A program made the translations under genes and the position numbers. The notes below the pieces were generated by a model, which was not told the DNA's origin, did not search any database, and was given only the letters and a program-made list of their open reading frames with translations. A stretch of DNA of 64,000 bases from Limnobaculum parvum (GTDB taxonomy: Bacteria; Pseudomonadota; Gammaproteobacteria; Enterobacterales; Enterobacteriaceae): the NCBI RefSeq assembly GCF_003096015.2, contig NZ_CP029185.2:464501-528500 (forward strand), in the 5' to 3' direction. Of the stretch, positions 8,646 to 18,478 are shown one piece after another; the stretch's first letter is position 1; each line of letters starts with the position of its first letter.

Positions 8646-10146
8646 GACAGACCATCAGCAGAAACGGAACATCATAAGTTTACCACATTCTGTCTTCAGC
8701 GCCGACTGGGTTCGTGAAAATGAAAAACAAGGTGCTCGTCAGATTGGCGTATCGCTCTATCAACTCATGGAACGAGCGGGTGAATCTGCATTTCTTTTAT
8801 GTCGAAAACTCTATCCGGATGCCCGACATTGGCTGATTTTATGCGGGCACGGCAATAATGGTGGTGATGGCTATGTTATCGGGTGCTATGCCAGACAGTG
8901 TGGCATCGAGGTGACGTTGGTGGGTTGTGGTGACGAATTTACCTTGCCGCCAGAAGCGCGTCAGGCGAGGGAACATTGGAGCAATAACTATGGTCCCGTG
9001 TTGCCGGAGAATACCGCATGGCCAGAGCATTGCGATTTGATTGTTGATGGGTTGCTGGGTCCCGGAATTCAATCTGAACCGCGCGAACCTTATGCTTCTT
9101 TAATTCATAAAGCGAATCAGTATTCGGCTCCCATTGTTGCACTGGATATTCCTTCTGGTTTGAATGCCAATACTGGATCGGCAAGTGGGGCGGTTATTCA
9201 AGCCAGTCAAACATTAACTTTTGTTGCGCTAAAATCAGGATTACTGACCGGGCACGCCAGAAATGTGACCGGCACATTGTATTATGATGCTTTAGGACTA
9301 TCTGACTGGGTTATGGAACAAAACTCATCGATTCAACGTGTTACCGTGACCAATCTTAAACAGTGGATTAAGCCCCGCAGCCCCTGTTCTCACAAAGGCG
9401 ATCATGGCAAGTTACTGGTTATTGGTGGTGATATTGGAACGGGTGGTGCTATTCGAATGGCGGCCGAGGCTGCATTACGTACTGGTTCTGGATTAGTCCG
9501 GGTGTTGACCCGCGCAGAGCATATTGCGCCGATTCTAGCGGCTCGCCCTGAGTTGATGGTTCAGGAACTGACGGCAGAGCACTTGGATACCGGTATTGCT
9601 TGGGCGGATGCGATTGCTATCGGGCCAGGTTTAGGGACATCTGAATGGGCTAAAGCGGCAATAAAGCAAGTAAGTGCCAGTGAAAAGATAATGCTTTGGG
9701 ATGCCGATGCGCTTAACTTGCTGGCAATCAGTCCGGATAAACGGCAAAATCGCATTATTACGCCCCATCCAGGGGAGGCCGCCCGCCTCTTGCAGTGTCA
9801 GATTCAACAAATTGAAAATGACCGCTTACTTTCAGCGCGAAAACTGGCTGAACGCTATGGCGGCGTGGTGGTACTAAAAGGGGCAGGAACGGTCATTGCT
9901 GATGAAAACCATCATCTGGCGATTGCTGATGTAGGTAATGCGGGTATGGCATCCGGCGGTATGGGGGATGTATTGTCCGGTATTATCGCCAGCCTGTGCG
10001 GACAAGGCCTTTCTCCATTTGATGCTGCCTGTGCTGGCTGTGTTATTCATGGCGGTGCAGCAGATATTGTCGCATGGCGGCAGGGGGAAAGAGGTATGAT
10101 AGCCACGGATTTACTGCGGGAAATACCAACACTGGTGAACCCTTGA
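8644..10146 (+). CDS. nnr: Bifunctional NAD(P)H-hydrate epimerase / ADP-dependent dehydratase
   Basis: Nnr repairs hydrated NAD(P)H. The N-terminal YjeF_N domain (about residues 1-220, GHGNNGGDGYV) is the epimerase. The C-terminal ribokinase-like domain (about 230-500, with SHKGDHGKLLVIGGD and NAGMASGGMGDVLSG) is the dehydratase. I chose the ATG at 8644 (MTDHQQKRN) over the longer frame from 8602, because E. coli begins MTDH at this point. The product is then 500 residues. First gene of the nnr-tsaE-amiB-mutL-miaA-hfq-hflXKC run. Confidence 0.96.
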   Translation: MTDHQQKRNIISLPHSVFSADWVRENEKQGARQIGVSLYQLMERAGESAFLLCRKLYPDARHWLILCGHGNNGGDGYVIGCYARQCGIEVTLVGCGDEFTLPPEARQAREHWSNNYGPVLPENTAWPEHCDLIVDGLLGPGIQSEPREPYASLIHKANQYSAPIVALDIPSGLNANTGSASGAVIQASQTLTFVALKSGLLTGHARNVTGTLYYDALGLSDWVMEQNSSIQRVTVTNLKQWIKPRSPCSHKGDHGKLLVIGGDIGTGGAIRMAAEAALRTGSGLVRVLTRAEHIAPILAARPELMVQELTAEHLDTGIAWADAIAIGPGLGTSEWAKAAIKQVSASEKIMLWDADALNLLAISPDKRQNRIITPHPGEAARLLQCQIQQIENDRLLSARKLAERYGGVVVLKGAGTVIADENHHLAIADVGNAGMASGGMGDVLSGIIASLCGQGLSPFDAACAGCVIHGGAADIVAWRQGERGMIATDLLREIPTLVNP

Positions 10147-10171
10147 TTAATTGAATGGTATTCAGGAATAC

Positions 10172-10660
10172 ATGAAAGAATTGGTTTTAACATTAGCCGA
10201 CGAAGCAGCTACGGTTGCTTTTGGTGCCGCACTGGCGGGTGCCTGTGATAAATCAGGTGTGATTTTTTTACAGGGCGATCTTGGTGCAGGAAAAACGACC
10301 TTCAGCCGTGGTTTTCTACAGGCTTTAGGTCATAAGGGGAATGTGAAAAGCCCTACTTATACGTTGGTAGAACCTTATTGCTTAGGTGATTTCAACGTTT
10401 ATCACTTTGACCTATATCGTCTGGCCGATCCGGAAGAACTCGAATTTATGGGGATCCGTGACTATTTTCAGTTAGACAGCCTGTGTCTGGTTGAATGGCC
10501 GCAGCGAGGAAGTGGCATGTTTCCTCAGCCCGATCTGGATTTGCATTTCAGTTATTATGATGAAGGCAGACGGGTTGTACTGTCAGCGGGTACTGCACAA
10601 GGTGAGCTGATATTGGCGCGTCTTAATGATATTCCCCCGTCTGGGTTACAGGGAAAGTAA
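10172..10660 (+). CDS. tsaE: tRNA t6A synthesis ATPase TsaE
   Basis: TsaE works with TsaB and TsaD to make N6-threonylcarbamoyladenosine at A37 of ANN-decoding tRNAs. The P-loop GDLGAGKTTF and the segment SPTYTLVEPY are diagnostic. The ATG at 10172 has an AGGA Shine-Dalgarno at 10164-10167. The frame is open upstream to a TTG at 10151, but that start is poor. The product has 162 residues versus 153 in E. coli. It follows nnr by 25 bp, as in other enterobacteria. Confidence 0.95.
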   Translation: MKELVLTLADEAATVAFGAALAGACDKSGVIFLQGDLGAGKTTFSRGFLQALGHKGNVKSPTYTLVEPYCLGDFNVYHFDLYRLADPEELEFMGIRDYFQLDSLCLVEWPQRGSGMFPQPDLDLHFSYYDEGRRVVLSAGTAQGELILARLNDIPPSGLQGK

Positions 10661-10664
10661 AACA

Positions 10665-12422
10665 ATGAAAAAAATCTGGATTGGGTTGATTTCTCTGCTG
10701 TGGTTAGCGATTGCTTGGCCTGCTGGAGCCGCATCTTTAATTGACGTACAGGTTAATAACAGCGCTTCACAGGCGAAAGTAACGCTGGCATTTGATAGCC
10801 AGCCGGTATATGCCTATACCAGTCAGAAAAGTCCAGCTCGAGTTGTGATTGATGTGCGCCAAAGCGGGCGAGCAGTTCAAGGATTGCCACTGAAGTTTAG
10901 CGGTCAAAATATTGTGAATCGTATTAGCGCCGGTACTCCAAAAGATAACGACAGTATTCAACTGATTTTTGAACTGAAACAAAATGCCACGGTAAAAGCC
11001 AGCTCGAGTAAGCAGGGGGCTCAATATTTGGTGGTGTTCACTATTCAGGCCGAAAAACAGGCGGCGCCAAAAACAGCGGCTACCAATAGCAGCAATAAGA
11101 CGACAGCCACAACGGTTAAAGCGTCTACAACTAAAACCAACCAGTCTAAAACGACCAGTAGTACCACCGGTCGTAACCCTTTCTCTGGGGAGGCGGCCGC
11201 ATCGCAAGATGATGTGATTGTTAAAACCGAGCGTCGCTCTGCACGGGCTAAAAACAGCAGCAGCGAAAAAATAGTGATTGCTATTGATGCCGGTCACGGT
11301 GGGAAAGATTCAGGGGCTATTGGTTTGAATGGTTTGCAGGAAAAAACCGTTACGCTGGCCGTTGCCCGTAAGCTAAAGGTGTTGCTTGATAACGATCCTG
11401 AGTACAAAGCGGTGTTAACCCGCGATGGTGATTATTTTATTTCTGTTATGGGGCGTTCCGACGTTGCTCGTAATAAAAATGCCCATTTGCTGGTTTCTAT
11501 TCACGCAGATGCTGCGCCTAACCGTAATGCAACCGGGGCCTCCGTTTGGGTGCTGTCTAATCGTCGGGCCAATACCGAACTGGGCCGCTGGTTGGAGCAG
11601 CATGAGAAACAATCAGAGTTATTGGGTGGCGCAGGGGATGTATTGGCAAACAGCGAAGATAACCCGTATTTAAGCCAAGCAGTACTGGATTTACAATTTG
11701 GTCATTCACAGCGCGTAGGTTATGACGTAGCGGTAAAAGTACTGTCCGAGATGAGGCGTATCGGCGCATTACATAAACGTAGCCCTGAACATGCCAGCTT
11801 AGGGGTATTGCGCTCGCCGGATATTCCTTCTCTGTTGGTGGAAACTGGCTTTATCTCTAATACTGGTGAAGAAAGTTTGTTAGGTAGTGCCGATTTTCAG
11901 AATAAGTTGGCCCAAGCTATTTATAAAGGTATTCGCAGCTATTTTGAGGCGCATCCATTTGATTCTGTCACGCCATCGAAAAAGACCAGCGCTTTCCAGA
12001 AAGGTAAAGTGCCCGATGAGCAGACAAAAGTGCTGGTAAGCAACGGAAATAAGAGCAAAACATCAGTTCATCAGGTTAAACGTGGCGAGACGTTATCACA
12101 AATTGCAGTAAGCTATGGTTCAACCACGAAAACGCTGACAGCGCTAAATGCATTGAAAAAAGAAGGTATTTGGGTTGGTCAGCGCTTGAAAGTACCTACA
12201 ATGGCCCCCATAACTAATCAACTAACGACTGCCGTGGGTAAAAAAGAGAGCAAACCGGTTAAAAATGCTGCTGATAACCGCAAGCATAAAGTGGTTCTCG
12301 GAGATACTCTGTCAGGAATCAGTAGTCGATATGGCGTTAGCATCGCAGAATTGAAGCAGAATAATAAAATGATGTCAGATGAGGTTCGTTTAGGGCAGGT
12401 TCTGACGATATCACGTTCATAA
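10665..12422 (+). CDS. amiB: N-acetylmuramoyl-L-alanine amidase AmiB with two LysM domains
   Basis: A periplasmic amidase that cleaves septal peptidoglycan for daughter-cell separation and is activated by EnvC. A signal peptide (MKKIWIGLISLLWLAIAWP, then AGA) is followed by an AMIN domain (about 22-125), a Thr/Ser/Lys-rich linker, the Amidase_3 domain (about 202-432; zinc-site segments AIDAGHGG and SIHADA, catalytic Glu in LLVETGF) and two LysM repeats (about 467-510 and 540-583). E. coli AmiB is shorter (445). The longer two-LysM form occurs in other Enterobacterales. The start at 10665 puts the signal peptide at the N-terminus, 4 bp after tsaE. Confidence 0.96.
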   Translation: MKKIWIGLISLLWLAIAWPAGAASLIDVQVNNSASQAKVTLAFDSQPVYAYTSQKSPARVVIDVRQSGRAVQGLPLKFSGQNIVNRISAGTPKDNDSIQLIFELKQNATVKASSSKQGAQYLVVFTIQAEKQAAPKTAATNSSNKTTATTVKASTTKTNQSKTTSSTTGRNPFSGEAAASQDDVIVKTERRSARAKNSSSEKIVIAIDAGHGGKDSGAIGLNGLQEKTVTLAVARKLKVLLDNDPEYKAVLTRDGDYFISVMGRSDVARNKNAHLLVSIHADAAPNRNATGASVWVLSNRRANTELGRWLEQHEKQSELLGGAGDVLANSEDNPYLSQAVLDLQFGHSQRVGYDVAVKVLSEMRRIGALHKRSPEHASLGVLRSPDIPSLLVETGFISNTGEESLLGSADFQNKLAQAIYKGIRSYFEAHPFDSVTPSKKTSAFQKGKVPDEQTKVLVSNGNKSKTSVHQVKRGETLSQIAVSYGSTTKTLTALNALKKEGIWVGQRLKVPTMAPITNQLTTAVGKKESKPVKNAADNRKHKVVLGDTLSGISSRYGVSIAELKQNNKMMSDEVRLGQVLTISRS

Positions 12423-12449
12423 ATACCGGATTTATTATCAGGAGTCGTC

Positions 12450-14450
12450 ATGCCGATCCAGGTCTTGCCACCGCAGCTAGCAAACCAAATTGCCGCCGGA
12501 GAAGTTGTCGAGCGGCCGGCGTCCGTGGTGAAAGAACTGGTGGAAAACAGCTTGGATGCAGGGGCAACTCGCATTGATATCGATATTGAGAAAGGTGGCG
12601 CGAAACTTATTCGCATCCGCGATAACGGCTGTGGAATCAATAAAGATGAGCTTGCTTTGGCACTGGCTCGCCATGCGACCAGCAAAATTGCGACCCTTGA
12701 TGATTTAGAGGCGATTATCAGCCTCGGGTTTCGTGGTGAAGCGCTGGCCAGTATCAGCTCGGTTTCTCGTTTAACGCTGACCTCCCGTATCGCAGAACAA
12801 AATGAAGCTTGGCAAGCCTACGCAGAAGGCCGGGATATGGAGGTTGCGCTAAAACCAGCCGCCCATCCTGTAGGGACTACGCTTGAAGTCCTCGATCTTT
12901 TTTATAATACGCCCGCACGCCGCAAATTTTTACGCACTGAAAAAACAGAATTCAACCATATTGACGAAATTATTCGTCGTATTGCACTGGCGCGTTTTGA
13001 TGTCAGTATTAACCTGCAGCACAATGGCAAAATGGTGCGTCAATATCGGGCAATAAAAGAGAATGAGCCACGTGAACGCAGGTTGGGCAGCATTTGTGGT
13101 ACCCAGTTCTTACAACATGCATTAGCCATATCATGGCAGCACGGCGACCTGAAAATTGACGGATGGGTTGTCGACCCGGTTGGCGCTCGGGCACTGACCG
13201 ATATGCAATATTGTTATGTTAATGGCCGTATGATGCGGGATCGTTTATTGAACCATGCGATACGTCAGGCATATCAGACTCAGTTGGCAGATGATCAGGC
13301 TCCTGCCTATGTTTTATATCTGGAAGTTGACCCGCATCAGGTGGATGTTAACGTTCATCCCGCTAAACATGAAGTTAGGTTCCATCAATCCCGACTGGTG
13401 CATGATTTTATCTATCAGGCCGTTGTGACGGTTTTACAGCAGTCAGGTGCTCCGGTTTTGCCGCTCAATGATGGTCCCGCCGAGGATGGGCGAGAAATCC
13501 ACTGGCAGCCAGAGAATCGCTCCTCTGCCGGAGAGAATCAATTTAACCGTCCGGCAAGCGATCGCGTTTCACAGAATGAAGCTAAACGTTCATCGGTGGA
13601 TAAGCCTTCTGCGGGGCATGGTGACGGGAGTGGGGGGGCGGCTTATACTCCGGGAGCGACGCGCGCTCCTACGCTGGTGGCGCGCGAGAATGAGCTTTAT
13701 CGTCGCTTGTTGCAAACCGATATTACCTCTGATGGCAACGTATCTGACGCGGGTTCTGGCCCGGCTAAACCGTCACTGTTTCCGGAAAAAAGTGAGCCAC
13801 TACCTGATGTGACGACGGTACTGAAAACGCCACAGTTTTCTTCTCGTCCACAATCAACATCACCGATTCCTGCTTCCATGCTGGATAAAGGGGCTACTCA
13901 TAGCTTTGGAAGAGTGCTGTCAATATGGCAATCCTGTCATGCTATCGTCGAACGAGGCACGGTACTGGCTTTACTGTCACTGCCGGTAGCCGAGCATTAT
14001 TTGCGACAGTCTCAGCTACTTCCATCGTCCGAACCGCTTAAACCACAGCCTCTGCTGATTCCACTGGCACTAACCGTCGGTGATAAAGAGAAGCAGGGAA
14101 TGACCAATCATAAAGTATTACTGAATTATTTTGGTATCGATCTGTCTCTTGAACGTAATCGTCTTCAGGTTCATGGCGTGCCTTTGCCGCTACGCCAACA
14201 GAATTTGCAACAGTTGCTGCCAGCGTTGTTAGGTTATCTGGGGGAAAATGAGGCGGTAGATAAGCAAATGTTAACGCACTGGCTGGCGGATAAACTCACC
14301 AGTGAGAATACCCAGTGGACGCAGGCCCATGCGATACAGTTATTGGCCGATCTGGAACGGTTGTGCCCCGCGTTGATTGCTAATCCTCCGACAAATATGT
14401 TGCAACCGATTAACTTGCTGTCCGCCCTAGAGGCCTTACAGGGTGAATAG
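12450..14450 (+). CDS. mutL: DNA mismatch repair protein MutL
   Basis: MutL is the GHKL ATPase that couples MutS mismatch recognition to MutH and UvrD. N-terminal ATPase motifs are intact: VKELVENSLDAGA, RDNGCGI and FRGEALASI. A variable linker of about 130 residues, rich in Ser/Pro/Gly, leads to the C-terminal dimerisation domain. The endonuclease DQHA motif is absent, as in MutH-using bacteria. The length is 666 versus 615 in E. coli, and the difference lies in the linker. The ATG follows a CAGGAGTCGTC ribosome binding site. Confidence 0.97.
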   Translation: MPIQVLPPQLANQIAAGEVVERPASVVKELVENSLDAGATRIDIDIEKGGAKLIRIRDNGCGINKDELALALARHATSKIATLDDLEAIISLGFRGEALASISSVSRLTLTSRIAEQNEAWQAYAEGRDMEVALKPAAHPVGTTLEVLDLFYNTPARRKFLRTEKTEFNHIDEIIRRIALARFDVSINLQHNGKMVRQYRAIKENEPRERRLGSICGTQFLQHALAISWQHGDLKIDGWVVDPVGARALTDMQYCYVNGRMMRDRLLNHAIRQAYQTQLADDQAPAYVLYLEVDPHQVDVNVHPAKHEVRFHQSRLVHDFIYQAVVTVLQQSGAPVLPLNDGPAEDGREIHWQPENRSSAGENQFNRPASDRVSQNEAKRSSVDKPSAGHGDGSGGAAYTPGATRAPTLVARENELYRRLLQTDITSDGNVSDAGSGPAKPSLFPEKSEPLPDVTTVLKTPQFSSRPQSTSPIPASMLDKGATHSFGRVLSIWQSCHAIVERGTVLALLSLPVAEHYLRQSQLLPSSEPLKPQPLLIPLALTVGDKEKQGMTNHKVLLNYFGIDLSLERNRLQVHGVPLPLRQQNLQQLLPALLGYLGENEAVDKQMLTHWLADKLTSENTQWTQAHAIQLLADLERLCPALIANPPTNMLQPINLLSALEALQGE

Positions 14451-14454
14451 TGAT

Positions 14455-15381
14455 ATGAATATATTACCTACAGCGCTCTTTCTAATGGGGCCAACGGCGT
14501 CGGGAAAAACCGCTTTAGCAGCAGAGCTTTACAGACATTTACCCGTCGAAGTCGTCAGCGTTGACTCAGCGTTGATATATCGTGGTATGGATATTGGCAC
14601 TGCCAAACCGACCCGACAAGAGCTGGGTGAGACACCACATCGGTTGATTGATATTCGCGATCCATCGGAAGCTTATTCCGCAGCAGATTTTCGTGCTGAT
14701 GCGTTAAAAGAGATGGCTGATATTGTTAGTCGCGGACGTATTCCCCTGTTGGTTGGTGGAACGATGTTGTATTTTAAGGCACTGTTGGAAGGATTATCGC
14801 CTTTGCCCTCTGCCGATCCTGAAGTGCGTGAACGCATAGAAAGTGAAGCGGTACAACTGGGGTGGGCGAGTTTGCACCAACGATTACAACAGATTGATCC
14901 GATAGCGGCAGCCAGAATACATCAAAATGACCCGCAACGATTAAGTCGAGCACTGGAAGTTTTTTACATTTCAGGTAAAACTTTAACAGAGTTAACGCAA
15001 ATTGCTGGTGAAACGTTACCATATCGTGTACACCAATTTGCTATAGCACCCGCATCCCGTGAATTGCTACATCAGAGAATTGAAGCACGTTTTCATCAGA
15101 TGATTGCGGTGGGTTTTGAAGATGAAGTCCGACAATTAATGTTGCGTGGCGACTTACATACTGACCTTCCCTCCATGCGCTGCGTGGGTTACAGGCAGAT
15201 GTGGATGTACCTGAATGGAGAGATAGACCACGACGAAATGGTCTATCGGGGAATTTGCGCAACTCGACAACTTTCTAAACGGCAAATGACATGGTTGCGG
15301 GGTTGGGAAAGCGTTGATTGGTTGGATAGTGAGCAACTGAAAAATGCGATGGAAAGAGTTATACGTGCTATTAGTGTATAG
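14455..15381 (+). CDS. miaA: tRNA dimethylallyltransferase MiaA
   Basis: MiaA transfers dimethylallyl to A37 of UNN-decoding tRNAs (i6A, later ms2i6A). The P-loop GPTASGKT and the DSALIYRGMDIGTAKPT segment are typical. I prefer the ATG at 14455, because AGGGTGA lies 8 nt upstream. A GTG at 14443, overlapping the mutL stop, is in frame and would add four residues. The product has 308 residues. In E. coli miaA contains promoters for hfq. The same arrangement probably holds here. Confidence 0.96.
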   Translation: MNILPTALFLMGPTASGKTALAAELYRHLPVEVVSVDSALIYRGMDIGTAKPTRQELGETPHRLIDIRDPSEAYSAADFRADALKEMADIVSRGRIPLLVGGTMLYFKALLEGLSPLPSADPEVRERIESEAVQLGWASLHQRLQQIDPIAAARIHQNDPQRLSRALEVFYISGKTLTELTQIAGETLPYRVHQFAIAPASRELLHQRIEARFHQMIAVGFEDEVRQLMLRGDLHTDLPSMRCVGYRQMWMYLNGEIDHDEMVYRGICATRQLSKRQMTWLRGWESVDWLDSEQLKNAMERVIRAISV

Positions 15382-15535
15382 GCTAATGATTGTGTACAAT
15401 TAATAGGTTATATACTTTAATGTACTCAATGGCTTTATTTTGTACGAAATGTATCATTTTTATGCAGTTTATTTTAGGGCCTCTGGCTCTTGGTAACAAA
15501 CAACAAATACATACAAAGAGATAAGGAAAAGAAAA

Positions 15536-15826
15536 ATGGCTAAGGGGCAATCTTTACAAGACCCGTTTTTAAACGCACTTCGGCGTGAACGTGTTCCAGT
15601 TTCTATTTATCTGGTAAACGGTATTAAGTTACAAGGCCAAATCGAATCTTTCGATCAATTCGTTATCCTGTTGAAAAATACGGTTAGCCAAATGGTATAT
15701 AAGCACGCTATCTCCACTGTGGTTCCTTCTCGTCCAGTTTCGCATCATAGTAATGCACCAACTGGAAGTGTGGGTAACTACCAAGGTGGTATGCCATCAC
15801 AACAGGAAGATGATGTATCTGAATAA
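15536..15826 (+). CDS. hfq: RNA chaperone Hfq
   Basis: Hfq hexamers bind small RNAs and mRNAs and promote their pairing. The Sm1 and Sm2 motifs are intact (QDPFLNALRRERVPVSIYLVNG and, later, YKHAIST). Those 72 residues are almost invariant in enterobacteria. The 96-residue product has a short Gln/Ser-rich acidic tail. The ATG follows ATAAGGAAAAGAAAA. The 154-bp gap after miaA carries TATACT at 15411-15416, a possible own promoter. Confidence 0.98.
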   Translation: MAKGQSLQDPFLNALRRERVPVSIYLVNGIKLQGQIESFDQFVILLKNTVSQMVYKHAISTVVPSRPVSHHSNAPTGSVGNYQGGMPSQQEDDVSE

Positions 15827-15855
15827 GTTACTCAGTTATTTCTTTTTGAGGAGTC

Positions 15856-17145
15856 ATGCACTTGTTTGACCGATATGAGGCTGGTGAGCAAGCGGTACTG
15901 GTGCATGTTTATTTCTCCCAGGAAAAAGATACGGAAGATCTCAGTGAGTTTGAATCTCTGGTTTCTTCTGCGGGAGTGGAGGCGTTGCTGGTCGTTACCG
16001 GTAGCCGTAAAGCCCCACAAGCCAAATACTTTGTTGGCGAAGGTAAAGCGCAGGAAATTGCTGATGCTGTACGGGCCTCAGGGGCTTCGGTAGTGCTGTT
16101 TAACCACTCCCTTTCACCTGCTCAGGAACGTAACCTTGAGCGGCTTTGTGAGTGTCGGGTAATTGACCGTACCGGGTTGATTCTCGATATTTTTGCTCAA
16201 CGGGCAAGAACGCATGAAGGTAAGTTGCAGGTTGAGTTGGCGCAGTTACGCCATTTGGCAACCCGCTTAGTCCGTGGCTGGACTCACCTTGAGCGTCAAA
16301 AAGGTGGGATAGGCTTACGTGGCCCGGGGGAAACGCAGTTAGAAACTGACCGTCGTTTGCTTCGAGACCGGATACGCCAGATTCTTGCTCGACTTGAAAA
16401 AGTTGAAAAGCAGCGTGAGCAAGGAAGGCGGGCTCGCATGCGAGCCGATATTCCAACCGTATCGCTGGTGGGCTATACCAACGCAGGGAAATCTACCCTT
16501 TTCAATCGTATTACGACTGCCGGTGTTTATGCAGCCGATCAGCTATTTGCGACACTGGATCCAACCTTACGCCGTATTGAGGTGGATGATGTAGGCGCAA
16601 CCGTTTTGGCTGATACCGTTGGTTTTATTCGCCATTTGCCCCACGATTTAGTGGCAGCGTTTAAAGCAACTCTGCAGGAAACACGTCAGGCTTCTTTATT
16701 GTTGCATGTGATTGATGCAGCAGATAGTCGGGTCGATGAGAATATTGAAGCGGTCAATGAAGTTTTAACTGAAATTGAAGCCCATGAAATACCGGTTCTG
16801 CTGGTAATGAATAAGATTGATATGCTGGAGGATTTTGCTCCGCGTATTGATAGAGATGAAAACAATTTACCCGTCCGGGTTTGGCTTTCTGCCGAGTCTG
16901 GTGATGGTATTGAATTATTGTTCCGTGCATTGACGGAACGTCTTTCCGGTGAGATTGCGCAATACAAACTGAGATTGCCTGTAGAACAGGGTCGGTTACG
17001 CAGTCGTTTTTATCAACTTCAGGCCATTGTTAAAGAGTGGATTGAAGAGGATGGAAGCATCGGTTTGGTGATTAGGATGCCAATTGTTGACTGGCGTCGC
17101 CTTTGTAAACAAGAGCAGGCTCTGGAAAACTTTATTGTTGAATGA
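15856..17145 (+). CDS. hflX: Ribosome-rescue GTPase HflX
   Basis: HflX splits stalled ribosomes, mainly under heat stress. The N-terminal HflX domain includes GEGKAQEIADAV. The GTPase domain shows G1 GYTNAGKST, G3 DTVGFI and G4 NKID. The invariant GGIGLRGPGETQLE segment links the two. The length is 429, versus 426 in E. coli. The chosen ATG is preceded by GAGGAGTC. E. coli starts one or two codons later at a TTG (LFDRY), and that start is also possible. It lies 29 bp after hfq. Confidence 0.97.
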   Translation: MHLFDRYEAGEQAVLVHVYFSQEKDTEDLSEFESLVSSAGVEALLVVTGSRKAPQAKYFVGEGKAQEIADAVRASGASVVLFNHSLSPAQERNLERLCECRVIDRTGLILDIFAQRARTHEGKLQVELAQLRHLATRLVRGWTHLERQKGGIGLRGPGETQLETDRRLLRDRIRQILARLEKVEKQREQGRRARMRADIPTVSLVGYTNAGKSTLFNRITTAGVYAADQLFATLDPTLRRIEVDDVGATVLADTVGFIRHLPHDLVAAFKATLQETRQASLLLHVIDAADSRVDENIEAVNEVLTEIEAHEIPVLLVMNKIDMLEDFAPRIDRDENNLPVRVWLSAESGDGIELLFRALTERLSGEIAQYKLRLPVEQGRLRSRFYQLQAIVKEWIEEDGSIGLVIRMPIVDWRRLCKQEQALENFIVE

Positions 17146-17197
17146 GACCTGTTAGATTGTGCCCGATAAAACGATCGTAAATGAGTGGAGCAAAAAC

Positions 17198-18472
17198 ATG
17201 GCGTGGAATCAGCCCGGTAATAATGGCCAGGACCGCGATCCGTGGGGGAGTGGTAACAACAACCCCGGGGGCAACAACAGCGGTGGATCGAATAAAGGTC
17301 GCGGTCAGCAGTCGCTGAATCTGGACAATATTTTTAGTAAATTAGGTGGGTTACTGGGTAAATCCGGTAGCGGTGGTGGTAATAGCAGCAATTCTGGCGC
17401 ACCGGTTATCGGTGGTCGTCTGTTCAGCATTCTTGCTGTCGTTGTCGTTATTATCTGGGCCGCGACTGGTTTCTATACCATTAAAGAAGGTGAACTGGGT
17501 GTAATCACCCGTTTTGGTCAGGTGCAACCAACCATGGTTGGGCCTGGTCTGAACTGGAAACCAACGTTTATCGACTCAGTTAAGCCTGTAAATACCAAGG
17601 CGGTTCGTGGGTTGGCGGCATCAGGCATTATGCTGACTTCTGACGAAAACGTAGTACGTGCCGAGATGAACGTACAGTATCAGGTTTCCGATCCGATTAA
17701 ATATTTGTACCGCGTGACTGATGCTGATGACAGCTTGAGTCAGGCAACCGACAGCGCATTGCGTTCTGTTATTGGTAAGTACACCATGGACCGTATTCTG
17801 ACTCAGGGTCGTACCATTGTTCGTGATGACACCAAACAAGAGCTGGAAAAAACCATTCAGATTTATGATATGGGTCTGAAAGTGCTGGACGTTAACTTCC
17901 AGGCAGCGCGCCCGCCGGAAGAGGTAAAAGCCGCGTTTGATGATGTGATTAACGCTCGTGAAGATGAACAGCGTTATATCCGTGAGGCGGAAGCCTATGC
18001 TAACGCAGCACAGCCAATCGCTAACGGTAAAGCTCAGCGTCTGATTGAAGATGCAAAAGCTTATGAGGCCCGTACCGTACTGGAAGCAGAAGGTGAAGTC
18101 TCTCGTTTTGCCAAGCTATTACCTGAATATAAGGCCGCCCCGGATATCACCCGTGAACGTCTGTATATTGAAACCATGGAAAAAGTATTGGGTAAAACCA
18201 ACAAAGTATTGGTGGATGATAAGAGTAATAACCTGATGGTTTTACCGCTAGACCAACTGATGCGTGGTAAAGGCGGCGCAGTACAACAACCTGTAGCTCC
18301 ACAGGCAAGTACTGAAACGCCACCTGAAGCACCTCAGGCAGTTACGGTGACTGACAGTAAGCCAGAAACGACGAAGCGTTCAACGGCATCACAAAGCACC
18401 AATAAAGTTACGCAAGAGCGTAACGATGCTTACAACGAGCGTCTTAATTCATTTGGCTTAGGAAGAGGATAA
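17198..18472 (+). CDS. hflK: FtsH-modulating SPFH protein HflK
   Basis: HflK pairs with HflC in a large membrane assembly that encloses and modulates the FtsH protease. A Gly/Asn-rich cytoplasmic N-terminus (MAWNQPGNNGQDRDPWG) leads to one membrane segment (about 74-94), then the periplasmic SPFH/band-7 domain with YTIKEGELGVITRFG. The C-terminus is rich in Thr/Gln/Pro. I chose the ATG at 17198, which has GAGTGGAG 7 nt upstream and gives the E. coli N-terminus. The product has 424 residues. Confidence 0.97.
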   Translation: MAWNQPGNNGQDRDPWGSGNNNPGGNNSGGSNKGRGQQSLNLDNIFSKLGGLLGKSGSGGGNSSNSGAPVIGGRLFSILAVVVVIIWAATGFYTIKEGELGVITRFGQVQPTMVGPGLNWKPTFIDSVKPVNTKAVRGLAASGIMLTSDENVVRAEMNVQYQVSDPIKYLYRVTDADDSLSQATDSALRSVIGKYTMDRILTQGRTIVRDDTKQELEKTIQIYDMGLKVLDVNFQAARPPEEVKAAFDDVINAREDEQRYIREAEAYANAAQPIANGKAQRLIEDAKAYEARTVLEAEGEVSRFAKLLPEYKAAPDITRERLYIETMEKVLGKTNKVLVDDKSNNLMVLPLDQLMRGKGGAVQQPVAPQASTETPPEAPQAVTVTDSKPETTKRSTASQSTNKVTQERNDAYNERLNSFGLGRG

Positions 18473-18478
18473 TCACCG

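Noticed and set aside
10767..11297. 176-residue frame antisense to amiB
   Set aside because: Opposite to the AMIN domain and linker. Codon bias in amiB leaves the antisense frame open. No protein family visible.
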